Positions 18,743 through 27,968 are shown, numbered from the stretch's first letter. The stretch: DNA of 64,000 nucleotides from Gammaproteobacteria bacterium (GCA_002708765.1 PAPD01000013.1:1-64000); one strand, 5' to 3'. A program made the numbers and translations. Notes: generated from the letters alone by a model not told the origin.

Positions 18743-20110
18743 CTAGATAATCTCAAAGTATCTTTTTAACTGCCAATCATTAATATGGCGCTCATATTCT
18801 CTAATCTCCCAATCTCGAGAAGCAGAAAAATGGTCGACAAAAGCTCCTCCAAACCATTTTCTGGCGAACACCGAAGATCTAAATATTTCTGTGGCCTCCT
18901 TCAGATTGCTACATAATTGATCAGATTCGGGCATATTGTCCTGTTGGTCGTAAGCGTTACCTTGAATAGCACCTCCTGGTGATAGACCACGTTCGATGCC
19001 TTCTAAGCCCGCGGCCAGATTTGCAGCAGCAACAAGATAGGGGTTTGCGTCAGCAGAACCTACCCGGAATTCCACTCTTTTACTACTTTCAGAGGAACCG
19101 ATCACTCTCAAGGCAGTCGTCCTATTCTCAATCCCCCAGGTGCTTGCAGTAGGAGCCCACGCTCCCTTAACCAGCCTCGTATAGCTGTTTATTGTGGGAG
19201 AAGTCATGGCTAGATATTCCTTCATGTGCTGCAACAAGCCACCCAGATAGTTCAACATCAATTTACTAATATGGTACTCTGAGGCCCTATCAAAGAACAA
19301 ATTCTCTCCTGACTCCAACGAAAAAAGGCTTTGGTGAAGATGCCCACTCTGTCCTGGATAATCCATCGACCATTTCGCCATAAAGGTAACAACCATACCT
19401 CTTCTCTGAAAAAAGGTTTTTGTAAGAGTCTTGAAGAGAGCTGCCTTGTCCGCAGCCTCCAACACTGTATCAGCGGAGATCGCGGCCTCCCATACACCCG
19501 GACCGGTCTCACAATGAAGGCCCTCTAGCGTCAATTTATGGTCACTACAGTAATCCATATATTCGTTAAAAAGATCAGCGTGTGTCATCGTTCTTAACAA
19601 TGAATATCCAAAATTTCCCGGCGAAAGCGGTTCCAGGTTGCGGTAACCCTTTTCACGAATAGAATGTGAGGTTTCCCGAAAAACAAAGAATTCGTACTCA
19701 AATCCCATTCTCGAAATAAAACCGCGCTCCTCAGCCATACCAACAACTTCTCGAAGTCGTGATCGCGGGCAAATGAGATGCCGAGAAACGTTATCCTGAA
19801 CAAATTCCGCAAGAAACAAAGGTATGTTTCCCTCGTCTCCCAACCTTCTCTCTGTTCCAAGATCAATGCGATAAGTAGCATCCGGAAACGCGGTGTGCCA
19901 ACCGGTAAATTTGGCGTTGTCATAGAGCTGGTCATCCACATCCCAACCAAATACACAATCACAAAAACCCGAGGTGCCAGCCGCAATCTCGCGAAATTTG
20001 TCCAGACTTAGATATTTCCCTCTCTGCACTCCGTCAATATCAGTGAACGCAACTTTTACTCGGGGAATTCCCTCCGACTCTAACTTTTTGATTAAAACAT
20101 CCGCTTCCAT
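18743..20110 (-). CDS. Glutamine synthetase-like ligase (gamma-glutamyl-amine synthetase type)
   Basis: A 455-residue protein of the GlnA/PuuA superfamily. It has the N-terminal beta-grasp (VKVAFTDIDGVQRGKYLS), the metal and glutamate residues in GFEYEFFVF and HCETGPGVWEAAI, the SGHLHQSL loop, and the ATP/amine region GAWAPTASTWGIENRTTALRV. Length and motif spacing fit PuuA-like enzymes, which join glutamate to an amine, better than housekeeping GlnA. No adenylylation-site tyrosine motif is evident. Upstream lies an SSS symporter pair and downstream an amidotransferase, which points to uptake and gamma-glutamylation of an amine or amino acid. Confidence 0.88.
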   Translation of the reverse strand: MEADVLIKKLESEGIPRVKVAFTDIDGVQRGKYLSLDKFREIAAGTSGFCDCVFGWDVDDQLYDNAKFTGWHTAFPDATYRIDLGTERRLGDEGNIPLFLAEFVQDNVSRHLICPRSRLREVVGMAEERGFISRMGFEYEFFVFRETSHSIREKGYRNLEPLSPGNFGYSLLRTMTHADLFNEYMDYCSDHKLTLEGLHCETGPGVWEAAISADTVLEAADKAALFKTLTKTFFQRRGMVVTFMAKWSMDYPGQSGHLHQSLFSLESGENLFFDRASEYHISKLMLNYLGGLLQHMKEYLAMTSPTINSYTRLVKGAWAPTASTWGIENRTTALRVIGSSESSKRVEFRVGSADANPYLVAAANLAAGLEGIERGLSPGGAIQGNAYDQQDNMPESDQLCSNLKEATEIFRSSVFARKWFGGAFVDHFSASRDWEIREYERHINDWQLKRYFEII

Positions 20111-20147
20111 CGCTGGCCTCTTTCAGAAGTCTTTCTGACTCTAGTTG

Positions 20148-21908
20148 TTACCTATTGATATTGGGTACACGAATATTATCCACCAAGGTTTGAATTTCCA
20201 GAGGAGGCGCTGGACTGTAACGAGAAACAGTTAGCGCAACAATAAAGTTAAACACCATTCCCAACGCCCCGATCCCTTCCGGAGAAATACCAAACCACCA
20301 GTGCGACAAATTATTAGCACTGGGATTAACAAACTTGAAATAAATTATGTATCCGAAAGTAAATATCAGGCCAGTCAACATCCCTGATATAGCGGCTTCC
20401 TTATTCATTTTCTTGTAGAAAATTCCTAGGAAAATTACAGGAAAAAATGTGGCTGCAGCTAACCCGAACGCAAACGCCACTACCTCAGCAACAAAACCAG
20501 GCGGATAAATTCCGAATAAACCCGCCACTAAAACAGCCACTCCTGCGGCCAACCTAGCAAAGAACAATTCCCGGCTTTCCGAGATCCCGGGCATAAGAGT
20601 TTTCTTCAAAAGATCGTGAGATATCGCCGCGGAAATAACTAACAGAAGTCCTGCTGCAGTTGATAACGCAGCTGCAAGTCCACCCGCCGCAACAAGCGCT
20701 ACTACCCAATTTGGCAGCTGAGCGACCTCCGGATGAGCTAAAACTATTATATCTCGATCAATATAGAGTTCATTTTCATCGGTGCTCCGCTCGTTCAATA
20801 ATAACCTCTCCCCGCTAAGCCCTCGTTCCTGAGAATACATAGGTTTATTTGGAACAAGAGCATTGCCCCCCCTATACTGGACAACGCCATCGTGATTTTT
20901 GTCCATCCAGGCAATTAGTCCCGCATTCTCCCATCGCTTGAACCATTGCGGAAGCTGGGAATAAGACACATTATCAATGGTTTCAATTATGTTAATTCGC
21001 GCAAAAGCAGCCACGGCCGGGGCGGTTGTATACAAAAGGGCAATAAAAACGAGCGCATAAGCGGCTGAGATTCTGGCATCCCGGACACGAGGGACCGTAA
21101 AAAAGCGCACAATCACATGAGGCAAACCCGCCGTTCCTGCCATGAGCGCCGCAGTAATAAAAAACATGTCCACAACAGTTTTGTTTGACTGGGTAAATGC
21201 TTTCATCCCGAGCTCAGCTGTTAATCCGTCTAATTTATCTAGCAGATAGGTTCCCGACCCTCCTTCAACAGCTGAACCAAGTCCGAACATTGGCAGAGGA
21301 TTTCCGGTCATAATGATCGAAATAAAAATTGCTGGCACCAGATATGCAAAAATCAGGACACAATATTGCGCAACCTGAGTATAGGTAATGCCTTTCATTC
21401 CTCCCAGAACGGAGTAAAAGAACACGATTGCCATCCCGATAACGACACCAGTGTTAATTTCCACTTCAAGGAATCTGCTAAAAACAATCCCGACCCCCCG
21501 CATTTGTCCCGCAACATATGTAAAAGAAATGAAAATCACACACACAACTGCAACCAACCGAGCAGTCTGAGAGTAATAACGATCGCCCACAAAATCCGGG
21601 ACCGTAAATTTCCCAAATTTTCTTAAATAAGGCGCAAAAAGAAGAGCAAGCAGTACGTAACCCCCTGTCCAACCCATCAGATATCTAGCGCCATCAGCTC
21701 CCTCAAATGCAATAATTCCCGCCATCGACAAGAAAGAGGCCGCTGACATCCAGTCAGCCGCTGTGGCCGCTCCATTGGCTATAGGATTTACATGCCCACC
21801 CGCGATGTAGAACTCTTTAGTGGAAGATGATTTGCTTAAAAACGCAATCCCCAGATAAAGCAAAAATGTCGCGCCTACGAACACATAAGTTAGTTCCTGC
21901 GCAGACAC
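20148..21908 (-). CDS. Sodium:solute symporter, SSS family (VC_2705-like subfamily)
   Basis: A 586-residue inner-membrane symporter with about thirteen helices. The N-terminal pattern FYIAGGHVNPIANGAATAADWMSAASF is characteristic of the acetate-permease-like SSS branch. Between two helices (about residues 330-395) is an extra hydrophilic insert containing DKNHDGVVQY, an EF-hand-like calcium loop known from the VC_2705 subfamily. The start is GTG 21908, directly against the TAG of the DUF4212 gene, its usual partner. The following ligase gene begins 37 bases after the stop. The substrate may be acetate or, given the context, an amine or amino acid. Confidence 0.9.
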   Translation of the reverse strand: MSAQELTYVFVGATFLLYLGIAFLSKSSSTKEFYIAGGHVNPIANGAATAADWMSAASFLSMAGIIAFEGADGARYLMGWTGGYVLLALLFAPYLRKFGKFTVPDFVGDRYYSQTARLVAVVCVIFISFTYVAGQMRGVGIVFSRFLEVEINTGVVIGMAIVFFYSVLGGMKGITYTQVAQYCVLIFAYLVPAIFISIIMTGNPLPMFGLGSAVEGGSGTYLLDKLDGLTAELGMKAFTQSNKTVVDMFFITAALMAGTAGLPHVIVRFFTVPRVRDARISAAYALVFIALLYTTAPAVAAFARINIIETIDNVSYSQLPQWFKRWENAGLIAWMDKNHDGVVQYRGGNALVPNKPMYSQERGLSGERLLLNERSTDENELYIDRDIIVLAHPEVAQLPNWVVALVAAGGLAAALSTAAGLLLVISAAISHDLLKKTLMPGISESRELFFARLAAGVAVLVAGLFGIYPPGFVAEVVAFAFGLAAATFFPVIFLGIFYKKMNKEAAISGMLTGLIFTFGYIIYFKFVNPSANNLSHWWFGISPEGIGALGMVFNFIVALTVSRYSPAPPLEIQTLVDNIRVPNINR

Positions 21909-22166
21909 CTAGTCTTCCTCTAAGCCAAACTTTTTATCTAATGAGTTCATACATCCCGAATAAACAAAAACCAGAATCACGAAAACATAAATCGCACCCT
22001 GGGTCGAAAACCAGAATCCCAGTTTGTACCCAAAGAACCGATATTCATTCAGATAATCGACAAAAACAATTCCAAGCAGAAATGAAACAACAAACCACAC
22101 CGCCAGCAGAACAAGAACAAGGCGGATGTTAGCCTTCCAATAAGTATCGCTAACTCCTTCTTTCAC
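21909..22166 (-). CDS. DUF4212 small subunit of sodium:solute symporter
   Basis: An 85-residue membrane protein with two hydrophobic segments (about 15-37 and 52-72) and the motifs YWKANIR and KLGFWFSTQGAI typical of DUF4212, which is found directly upstream of SSS symporters and thought to be an accessory subunit. The start is GTG 22166 behind AGGAG, six bases away. Its stop abuts the symporter start codon, indicating translational coupling. Confidence 0.92.
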   Translation of the reverse strand: MKEGVSDTYWKANIRLVLVLLAVWFVVSFLLGIVFVDYLNEYRFFGYKLGFWFSTQGAIYVFVILVFVYSGCMNSLDKKFGLEED

Positions 22167-22255
22167 CTAGATCTCCTAAAGATAAGGAACTTAATACTAC
22201 AATAAATCACGTAACTAACTATGCAACTCTGGCCGACCTGAGCCAGATTTTTACG

Positions 22256-23650
22256 TCAAATCTCGTTGCTGGTCCCGGCATCCTTGGATTCTGCTACCGG
22301 CATCTCCAATAAATTATCTGGCAACGACTTATTTGTTTTTGCACCCAGAAGTTTCATTTCTTCGGCACGCTTTACGATATTTCCACGACCTGAAACTAAT
22401 TTGCTGTAGGCACCTTCATATGCGTTCTGGGCAGACTCCAGTCGGCTACCAACTAACTCAAGATCAGCAACGAAATTCACAAACTTGTCATAAAGAGCTC
22501 CGGCTTTTCTACCGATCTCCATCGCGTTCTTGTTCTGCTTTTCATATCGCCATATGTTTTGCACCATTCTAAGGGTGGCCAAAAGCGTAGAGGGAGCAAC
22601 AAGTCCAATGTTTTTATCGAACGCATCAGAATAAAGGTCAGGATCATTCCCTACGGCAGCCGAGAAAGCCGCTCCTACAGGTATAAACATGAGAACAAAG
22701 TCTACAGTACGCACTCCCTGCAGCATCTGATAATCCTTACCGCTTAACTGTCGAACATGTTGACGAATTGAGTCGATATGCTGCTTTAGCATCTCCTCCC
22801 TTTCGTCTTCATTGTCAGCGGAACAGAATCTTTCGTAATGGGTAAGGGATACCTTGGAATCGATTATTATATCCTTACCCTCAGGCAATTTGACAACTGC
22901 GTCAGGCTGGAACCGCTTCCCCAAATCATTCTGATATGAGACCTGGGTCTCATATTCTCTACCATTTTTAAGCCCCGATTTCTCCAGAACACGCTCTAGA
23001 ACGATCTCTCCCCAAACACCCTGGGTTTTATTCTCTCCCTTCAGCGCATTGGTTAAATTCAAAGCATCTTTCGCTATACGAGAATTTAGATCCTGAAGGT
23101 TTTTAATTTCTTTAACCAAGGAAAACCTCTCCTTAGCTTCGTCAGAGACCTTCTTTTCAAAAGATTTAATTCGTTCCTGCAACGGATCCAGGGCATGTTT
23201 AAGCTGCTCATTGCTACTTTCTTTAAATTCTTTTTGTTTTTTCTCGAATATATCATTCGCCAAAGCATTGAAACCTTCCCGCATAGATTCTTTAGCTTCC
23301 TTTAACAAAGACAGCTTTTCTTCCATCTGTTTTTTTTGTTCAGACAACAAGGTTTGAAGCTTTGAAATATCTTTTGCAGATGTTTCCACTTTCGTGCTCG
23401 CGGCACTTAACTCTTCCCTGGTTTTTTCTAATTCGGTTTCAAGCTGCAAAATCTGTAAATCTTTCGATCTCAACCGCTCCTGGAGAGAGGCATTATCAAC
23501 TCTTATGTCTGCCAGAACTCGATCTTCTTCGTCTATTCTTGTTTCTGCGTCAGATAGCTTTCTACTCAGAAACCGCAAAAACAAAACCCCAATCAGACTA
23601 AGAAGAAAGATAAGACCAACCAAACCAATGAAGGTCGATTCAGAAACCAT
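22256..23650 (-). CDS. rmuC: RmuC-family DNA recombination protein
   Basis: A protein of about 464 residues with one N-terminal membrane helix (about residues 6-26), a long coiled coil (about 30-190) and the RmuC nuclease-like domain (GEIVLERVLEKSGLKNGREYE ... PDAVVKLPEGKDIIIDSKVSL). The pattern from VKLPEG through the following DSK resembles a PD-(D/E)XK active site. RmuC limits inversions at short inverted repeats. The track uses GTG 23680, but a TATAAT box at 23667-23672 lies inside that extension, so ATG 23650 (MVSESTF) is preferred; its ribosome site is weak. Confidence 0.9.
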   Translation of the reverse strand: MVSESTFIGLVGLIFLLSLIGVLFLRFLSRKLSDAETRIDEEDRVLADIRVDNASLQERLRSKDLQILQLETELEKTREELSAASTKVETSAKDISKLQTLLSEQKKQMEEKLSLLKEAKESMREGFNALANDIFEKKQKEFKESSNEQLKHALDPLQERIKSFEKKVSDEAKERFSLVKEIKNLQDLNSRIAKDALNLTNALKGENKTQGVWGEIVLERVLEKSGLKNGREYETQVSYQNDLGKRFQPDAVVKLPEGKDIIIDSKVSLTHYERFCSADNEDEREEMLKQHIDSIRQHVRQLSGKDYQMLQGVRTVDFVLMFIPVGAAFSAAVGNDPDLYSDAFDKNIGLVAPSTLLATLRMVQNIWRYEKQNKNAMEIGRKAGALYDKFVNFVADLELVGSRLESAQNAYEGAYSKLVSGRGNIVKRAEEMKLLGAKTNKSLPDNLLEMPVAESKDAGTSNEI

Positions 23651-23666
23651 ATGTCGCCAACAAAGT

Positions 23667-23672
23667 ATTATA
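23667..23672 (-). promoter_or_regulatory. Probable -10 box (TATAAT) of rmuC
   Basis: The minus strand reads GGTATAATAC about 16 bases before ATG 23650. The hexamer is a perfect sigma-70 -10 consensus, but no good -35 is found 16-18 bases upstream. It would give a very short leader. Confidence 0.4.
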
Positions 23673-23759
23673 CCAAGCACTCATCTTAGCAGAACCTCCA
23701 TGCCGCTTCACCAAAAGCCTGGTATCACAGAACAAGAGAGGTAAGGGGAAAATTATCTA

Positions 23760-24620
23760 TTAATGCAGGAGAGCAAACATTTTTCTTCTGTAGGTCATAG
23801 CTAACTCATTTCCTTTACCTAACATATCAAAAACCTTGATCATTGCTTTTCTCGCCTTCTCTTCTTCCCAAGCTCTATCAAACTCGACAATTGCTAGCAG
23901 AAGCGACAAACCCTCTTCTATCTTGTCGTCAACCACTAATTTTATCGCTACATCAAATTTCAATTGACAGTCATTTTGATCAGATTTGGTCATTTTTTCG
24001 ATCAAAGAATCCAGAGAACCCAGGCTCTCTGCCATCTCAATAAATTCCAGACGACTCTTAGGTTTTGCTAACCCTTCCGAATCAGAAGGCAATCCGGCAA
24101 GCATTTCCCGCGCCTCATCAACTCGTCCTTCCATAATCAGCAAGTCACACAATTCTGTGTGAAGACCAAAATTATTTGGTTCTTCTGCAATTACTTCCTG
24201 CAACCTAACGATTGCCGTGGTTCTATCTCCGTTGGACAACAACGCATCTATTTCTTCCTTAATCCTTTCGAGAGAGCTCATAGTTAATTGATTAAGCGCA
24301 TTTCTTAACTGGTCCTCATCAACCGGACCATCAATCCCTCCCGCAATCTGACCTTGGTGAACAATTTTTACAGTAGGCAGAGCTCTAACCTGCATTTGCT
24401 GCACTAGTTGGGGATTATTTTGTACCTCTACTCTCCTGAGCAGAAATTTTCCTTGGTATTCCCCAACCAACTTCTGAAGGATAACGCTCGTCGATGCACA
24501 TTGCTCAGCTTGCTCCGCATAGAATTCCACCAACACAGGAAGCTGTTGGGATTTATCAACTACCTCGGCTTGAAAATTATTAAGATTTACTTCTAAGACC
24601 ATTTCCGCACTAGAATTCAA
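23760..24620 (-). CDS. cnoX: CnoX/YbbN-type thioredoxin-fold TPR co-chaperone
   Basis: About 286 residues: an N-terminal thioredoxin fold (VLVEFYAEQAEQCAST, cis-Pro in RALPTVKIV) followed by TPR-like helices (about 120-286, TAIVRLQEVIAEEPNNFGLH). The usual CxxC is reduced to AEQC, one cysteine, as in E. coli CnoX (SQHC), which acts as a holdase and cooperates with GroEL rather than as a reductase. The track start is GTG 24632. TTG 24620 has the best ribosome site (GGAGG, five bases away) and ATG 24602 is also possible. It lies downstream of the MBL hydrolase after a 291-base gap. Confidence 0.85.
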   Translation of the reverse strand: MNSSAEMVLEVNLNNFQAEVVDKSQQLPVLVEFYAEQAEQCASTSVILQKLVGEYQGKFLLRRVEVQNNPQLVQQMQVRALPTVKIVHQGQIAGGIDGPVDEDQLRNALNQLTMSSLERIKEEIDALLSNGDRTTAIVRLQEVIAEEPNNFGLHTELCDLLIMEGRVDEAREMLAGLPSDSEGLAKPKSRLEFIEMAESLGSLDSLIEKMTKSDQNDCQLKFDVAIKLVVDDKIEEGLSLLLAIVEFDRAWEEEKARKAMIKVFDMLGKGNELAMTYRRKMFALLH

Positions 24621-24911
24621 TCGTACCTCCACTCTTTATCCTAAAAAACGAATTAGATACTTCGCCCTTAGTGACAGAATCCTAGCAGAAGTTGCTGATC
24701 TTCGTAAGAAGTAACAGAGACCTAGAACCTAATACCTTCAATCTTTAGGGCACTTTCTAGTACCAACTTATCTTGCCACGGATTTTCTTTTCCATGATAG
24801 AGGAGGCGGTTACCCCTTGAGACTAACCACAAATTCAGAGACCGGATGTGCTTTACCCTCATCTGCTTTTCCCAGCTTTATATGTTTATATATACAGTAC
24901 TGTATAAATAA
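24621..24911. other. Intergenic region between MBL hydrolase and cnoX-like gene
   Basis: This gap is longer than its neighbours. It holds a 16-bp palindrome next to the hydrolase stop (listed separately) and the ribosome site of the cnoX-like gene. I see no convincing small gene, tRNA or terminator hairpin in the rest. Confidence 0.5.
24891..24906. repeat. Perfect 16-bp palindrome TATACAGTACTGTATA
   Basis: A self-complementary 16-mer just downstream of the MBL hydrolase stop codon and about 270 bases before the cnoX-like start. It contains ACAG/CTGT half-sites in the opposite order to a LexA box (CTGT-N8-ACAG), so it is not a standard SOS operator. It lacks a T-tract, so it is not an obvious terminator. 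Confidence 0.6.
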
Positions 24912-25682
24912 TCATATTGCAACGTTTATCCAGTCAAAACCACTTTTCTGGTCCGCGACAGAAATTAACCCGTCCCATCCCTCTAATTCCTTGGAAGCAA
25001 CTGCCCTAGCCAAATTTAAAGAGTTATTCTTCTCGGAAAGGTGAGAAATCACTAGATGTTTCAGACAATCCAGATCAAGGTTGCGCAGAAACTCTGATGC
25101 CTGAAGATTGTTAAGATGCCCGAAATCACTGCTAATTCTTCGTTTCAACAAGTCAGAATAGGGACCATTCCGAAGCATCTCCAGATCATGATTAAATTCG
25201 AGAAGTAAGGCGTCACAATTTCTGTAGGATGCTTTCACATGCTGCGTAATGTGACCCAAGTCGGTAAGCACCCCAACTGAAATATTCTGGGATGTCAGAA
25301 CATATTGACAAGGTTCCTTTGCATCATGAGGGACTGGCACAGATTGCACTTCTACTGACCCAACCTCAAAATTCTGTCCACAATTGATTTTTTTTAAAAC
25401 GGGAATATCACCAATCTGTTTGGAATTGTATGATCCATGGGTAAGAAAAACCGGAATATGATACTTCCGCGCGAAAACACCAACCCCATGAACATGATCA
25501 GCATGTTCATGGGTCACTAGAATTCCGTCAATGTTTTCGGGAGAAAGTCTAAGTCTGGATAACCGGGCTAAAGTTTCTTTTAAAGAAAAACCTAAATCAA
25601 TTAGAAGACGAGTGACACCATCATCAAATACCGCCGAATTTCCTTTACTCCCGCTTCCAAGTGACGCAAACCTTACCGGCAT
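24912..25682 (-). CDS. MBL-fold metallo-hydrolase (YycJ/WalJ-like)
   Basis: A 256-residue metallo-beta-lactamase-fold protein with the two-metal motif THEHADHVHG, a further metal aspartate in GVLTDLGH, and a C-terminal HLSEKNNS. This resembles the phosphodiesterase/exonuclease branch (YycJ, VicX, WalJ). The start MPVRFASLGSGSKGNS is the family N-terminus. It is encoded three bases after bamC, in the dapA-bamC-MBL order familiar from pseudomonads and relatives, where purC often follows; here a cnoX-like gene does. Confidence 0.88.
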   Translation of the reverse strand: MPVRFASLGSGSKGNSAVFDDGVTRLLIDLGFSLKETLARLSRLRLSPENIDGILVTHEHADHVHGVGVFARKYHIPVFLTHGSYNSKQIGDIPVLKKINCGQNFEVGSVEVQSVPVPHDAKEPCQYVLTSQNISVGVLTDLGHITQHVKASYRNCDALLLEFNHDLEMLRNGPYSDLLKRRISSDFGHLNNLQASEFLRNLDLDCLKHLVISHLSEKNNSLNLARAVASKELEGWDGLISVADQKSGFDWINVAI

Positions 25683-25685
25683 AAA

Positions 25686-26780
25686 CTAAGTCGAATACTC
25701 TTTTATCAGCTTAACAAGGCGCTCTCGCAAAACCAGATCTTCCGGCTCTTGATCAGACGCGTCACCAACAGCAACATCTACCCTAACGGTATTTGTAGAA
25801 GGGCTAAGGACAACTCTAAATGGGCGACCGCCCTCCGTCTTATTTTCACTTTTTAATAATCGCCGCATAAAACCAGCTTTCGAGTTTTCTATTGATGAAT
25901 AACTAACATAGTAGATAGCAGCGGAGCGATCACGATCTACTACCTCGACACCAGCATCCTCTAGCGCCCTTCCAACCGTCGCCCATGTTCTATTAAAGTC
26001 CAGCTTATATTCAAGCACTGTACCATCAGCTTCGATCAATGCATCTACTTTACTTTCCTGCCTTGTCGCAGCCACTAACGATATGCTCGGACCTTCTGCT
26101 ATTCTTTCTCCGATATAATATGCTAACGAACTCAGCATTTTTGCTTCAAGATCCTGGTTATCTGAAACCCCATCCCAGACCAAATTATCATCAACACTGG
26201 CTTCCCGGAGACGATTTGCCTCTTCTACATAGATCTCAGTGCTTCCTGAGCGAACACCAGATTCTACCCGAACCTTAAATCTGTATTCATACAGATATCC
26301 TTCAGACCTTGGCTTACGAATGGCATTCAGGCTCTCATAAATTCCATCCGAATCTCCATCTATCCCAGCTATCCAGTCAGTTTCAATAAGTCCACTTCTG
26401 CCATCCAGCCTAGAAAGAGGAAACTCCATTTCTTCCCAAAAAAGCAGCACTCTAGGCCAGACGGTCGCGACCGGAAGATCTAGAAACACCCAGCGACTGT
26501 CTCCTAACCTTCTTATCAGGATCTGCTCTACCCCGAAATTAGTAGCAAGCGCATCAGGCAATCCAAGCTCGATTTCAGAATTAGCCAATCCTCGGTAATC
26601 CCGAATCTCTGGAATAGGCATAGGATCATTGAATTCCGGTTTATCAAGTCCCTGAGGAATAACAGTAGGACTAGAAGCCCCCGTTTCCAGCTTTTCTTGC
26701 TCCTCACTCTTGCCTAACCAGCCCAGCGACCCACAACTAGACAGAAAAATCAAAACGCACGCTAAATGAAAACTTTTCAC
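25686..26780 (-). CDS. bamC: Outer membrane assembly lipoprotein BamC
   Basis: A 364-residue lipoprotein with signal peptide and lipobox FLSSC (acylated Cys at about residue 16). The unstructured N-terminal stretch (PEFNDPMPIPEIRDYRG) corresponds to the BamC segment that binds BamD, followed by two helix-grip domains (about 95-225 and 245-360). It is a subunit of the outer-membrane barrel assembly machine. Its start overlaps the end of dapA by four bases, the conserved dapA-bamC (nlpB/dapX) arrangement, so translational coupling is likely. Confidence 0.88.
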   Translation of the reverse strand: MKSFHLACVLIFLSSCGSLGWLGKSEEQEKLETGASSPTVIPQGLDKPEFNDPMPIPEIRDYRGLANSEIELGLPDALATNFGVEQILIRRLGDSRWVFLDLPVATVWPRVLLFWEEMEFPLSRLDGRSGLIETDWIAGIDGDSDGIYESLNAIRKPRSEGYLYEYRFKVRVESGVRSGSTEIYVEEANRLREASVDDNLVWDGVSDNQDLEAKMLSSLAYYIGERIAEGPSISLVAATRQESKVDALIEADGTVLEYKLDFNRTWATVGRALEDAGVEVVDRDRSAAIYYVSYSSIENSKAGFMRRLLKSENKTEGGRPFRVVLSPSTNTVRVDVAVGDASDQEPEDLVLRERLVKLIKEYST

Positions 26781-27649
26781 TCTACAACTCCCGCCTGAAC
26801 CATTGATCTGAGAAGCATCTCATGATGTCCCGAAGAAAATCTTGTCATCGGCAAACGAATTCCCGAATCAATCTTGCCCATATGATACAAAGCCCATTTT
26901 ACTGGAATCGGATTGGATTCAAGAAAAAGGTTTTCATGCAACCCAGCCAATTCCTTATCCACCTTTTTAGCAAGCTCGACATCACCAGACAATGCAGCTT
27001 CAGTCATAAGAGCCAATTTAGCCGGTGCAACATTAGCGGTAACACTTATAGTTCCCATAGCGCCTTGAAGCATAAGATCACAAGATGTGGCATCGTCCCC
27101 CGAATAGATAGAAATATCGCTTAGATTTCGGATAGCCTTTGCTCTTTCCAGATCTCCGGTGGCTTCCTTAATCCCAATCACAAACTCCATATCGCTAAGG
27201 CGAGCTACAGTTTCAGGCAGCAGATCACACCCCGTCCGCGAAGGCACATTATATAACAGTTGAGGAAGTTCGACCGCTTTCCCTATGGCCTCGAAATGCT
27301 GGAAGAGTCCGTCCTGGGTTGGCTTATTGTAGTATGGAGTGACCAGCAAACATGCGTCAGCTCCGGAATTTTTTGCTGCTAAAGTTAATTCGATCGCCTC
27401 CGAAGTCGAATTGGCTCCAGTCCCTGCAATCACAGGTACTTTTCCATCTGCTGCCTCAACGGCAGTCCTGACCAGAGAACAGTGTTCTGCAACGGAAACA
27501 GTCGCTGATTCACCAGTTGTACCTACCGGGACAATCGCTTTAGTCCCTTCCTTGATCTGCCATTCAATATGATCACCAAAACGCTGCCAATCGATTTCTC
27601 CGTCAGGGAGCATGGGGGTGACCAGGGCCACAGCACTTCCTTTCAACAT
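26777..27649 (-). CDS. dapA: 4-hydroxy-tetrahydrodipicolinate synthase
   Basis: A 290-residue aldolase of the NAL superfamily that condenses pyruvate with aspartate semialdehyde, the first committed step to diaminopimelate and lysine. Motifs: GTTGESATVS (pyruvate carboxylate), YNVPSRTGCDL (catalytic Tyr), and GIKEATGDLERA, where Lys forms the Schiff base. Length and motifs are complete. It is the first gene of the dapA-bamC-MBL unit, separated from tusA by 68 bases. Confidence 0.97.
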   Translation of the reverse strand: MLKGSAVALVTPMLPDGEIDWQRFGDHIEWQIKEGTKAIVPVGTTGESATVSVAEHCSLVRTAVEAADGKVPVIAGTGANSTSEAIELTLAAKNSGADACLLVTPYYNKPTQDGLFQHFEAIGKAVELPQLLYNVPSRTGCDLLPETVARLSDMEFVIGIKEATGDLERAKAIRNLSDISIYSGDDATSCDLMLQGAMGTISVTANVAPAKLALMTEAALSGDVELAKKVDKELAGLHENLFLESNPIPVKWALYHMGKIDSGIRLPMTRFSSGHHEMLLRSMVQAGVVE

Positions 27650-27717
27650 AGTTTCATGTTTTGTCTATTAAAATCAGATGACATCTTACTGTCGGCTATA
27701 ATGGTTAACAAGCTGGG

Positions 27718-27942
27718 TTACGCCTTCCTAATGCGATAGGTGAACCTGTCATCAGTTCTTTCTGATGATATTAGCTCATGCCCACTTTGCTTAGAAAAAA
27801 CTTTAAAATCTCTTTCTGAAGCAGGATCATCGCATACGATTTGGAGGATCGTCCCACTCTCTGATGAATTTAAAGCTTGCTTCGCTTTCAAAAGAGGAAG
27901 AGGGCAACTCAATCCCGTGGCATCTATTTTTTTTTCAGGCAT
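27718..27942 (-). CDS. tusA: TusA-family sulfurtransferase
   Basis: A 74-residue protein with the TusA motif ATGLSCPLPLLKAKQAL, where the first cysteine of CPxP carries the persulfide. TusA proteins pass sulfur from IscS to tRNA thiolation and other pathways. The ATG at 27942 has AGGAG eight bases upstream. It is divergent from bepA across a 91-base gap. Confidence 0.92.
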   Translation of the reverse strand: MPEKKIDATGLSCPLPLLKAKQALNSSESGTILQIVCDDPASERDFKVFSKQSGHELISSERTDDRFTYRIRKA

Positions 27943-27968
27943 TTAATTCACTCCTAATTCGACTAGAC

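Noticed and set aside
24891-24906. LexA (SOS) box
   Set aside because: The half-sites run ACAG then CTGT rather than CTGT-N8-ACAG, and the next gene is not a known SOS gene.
24817-25044. Plus-strand ORF over the palindrome and MBL hydrolase 3' end
   Set aside because: Mostly antisense to the hydrolase, no family resemblance, and TTG start without support from composition.
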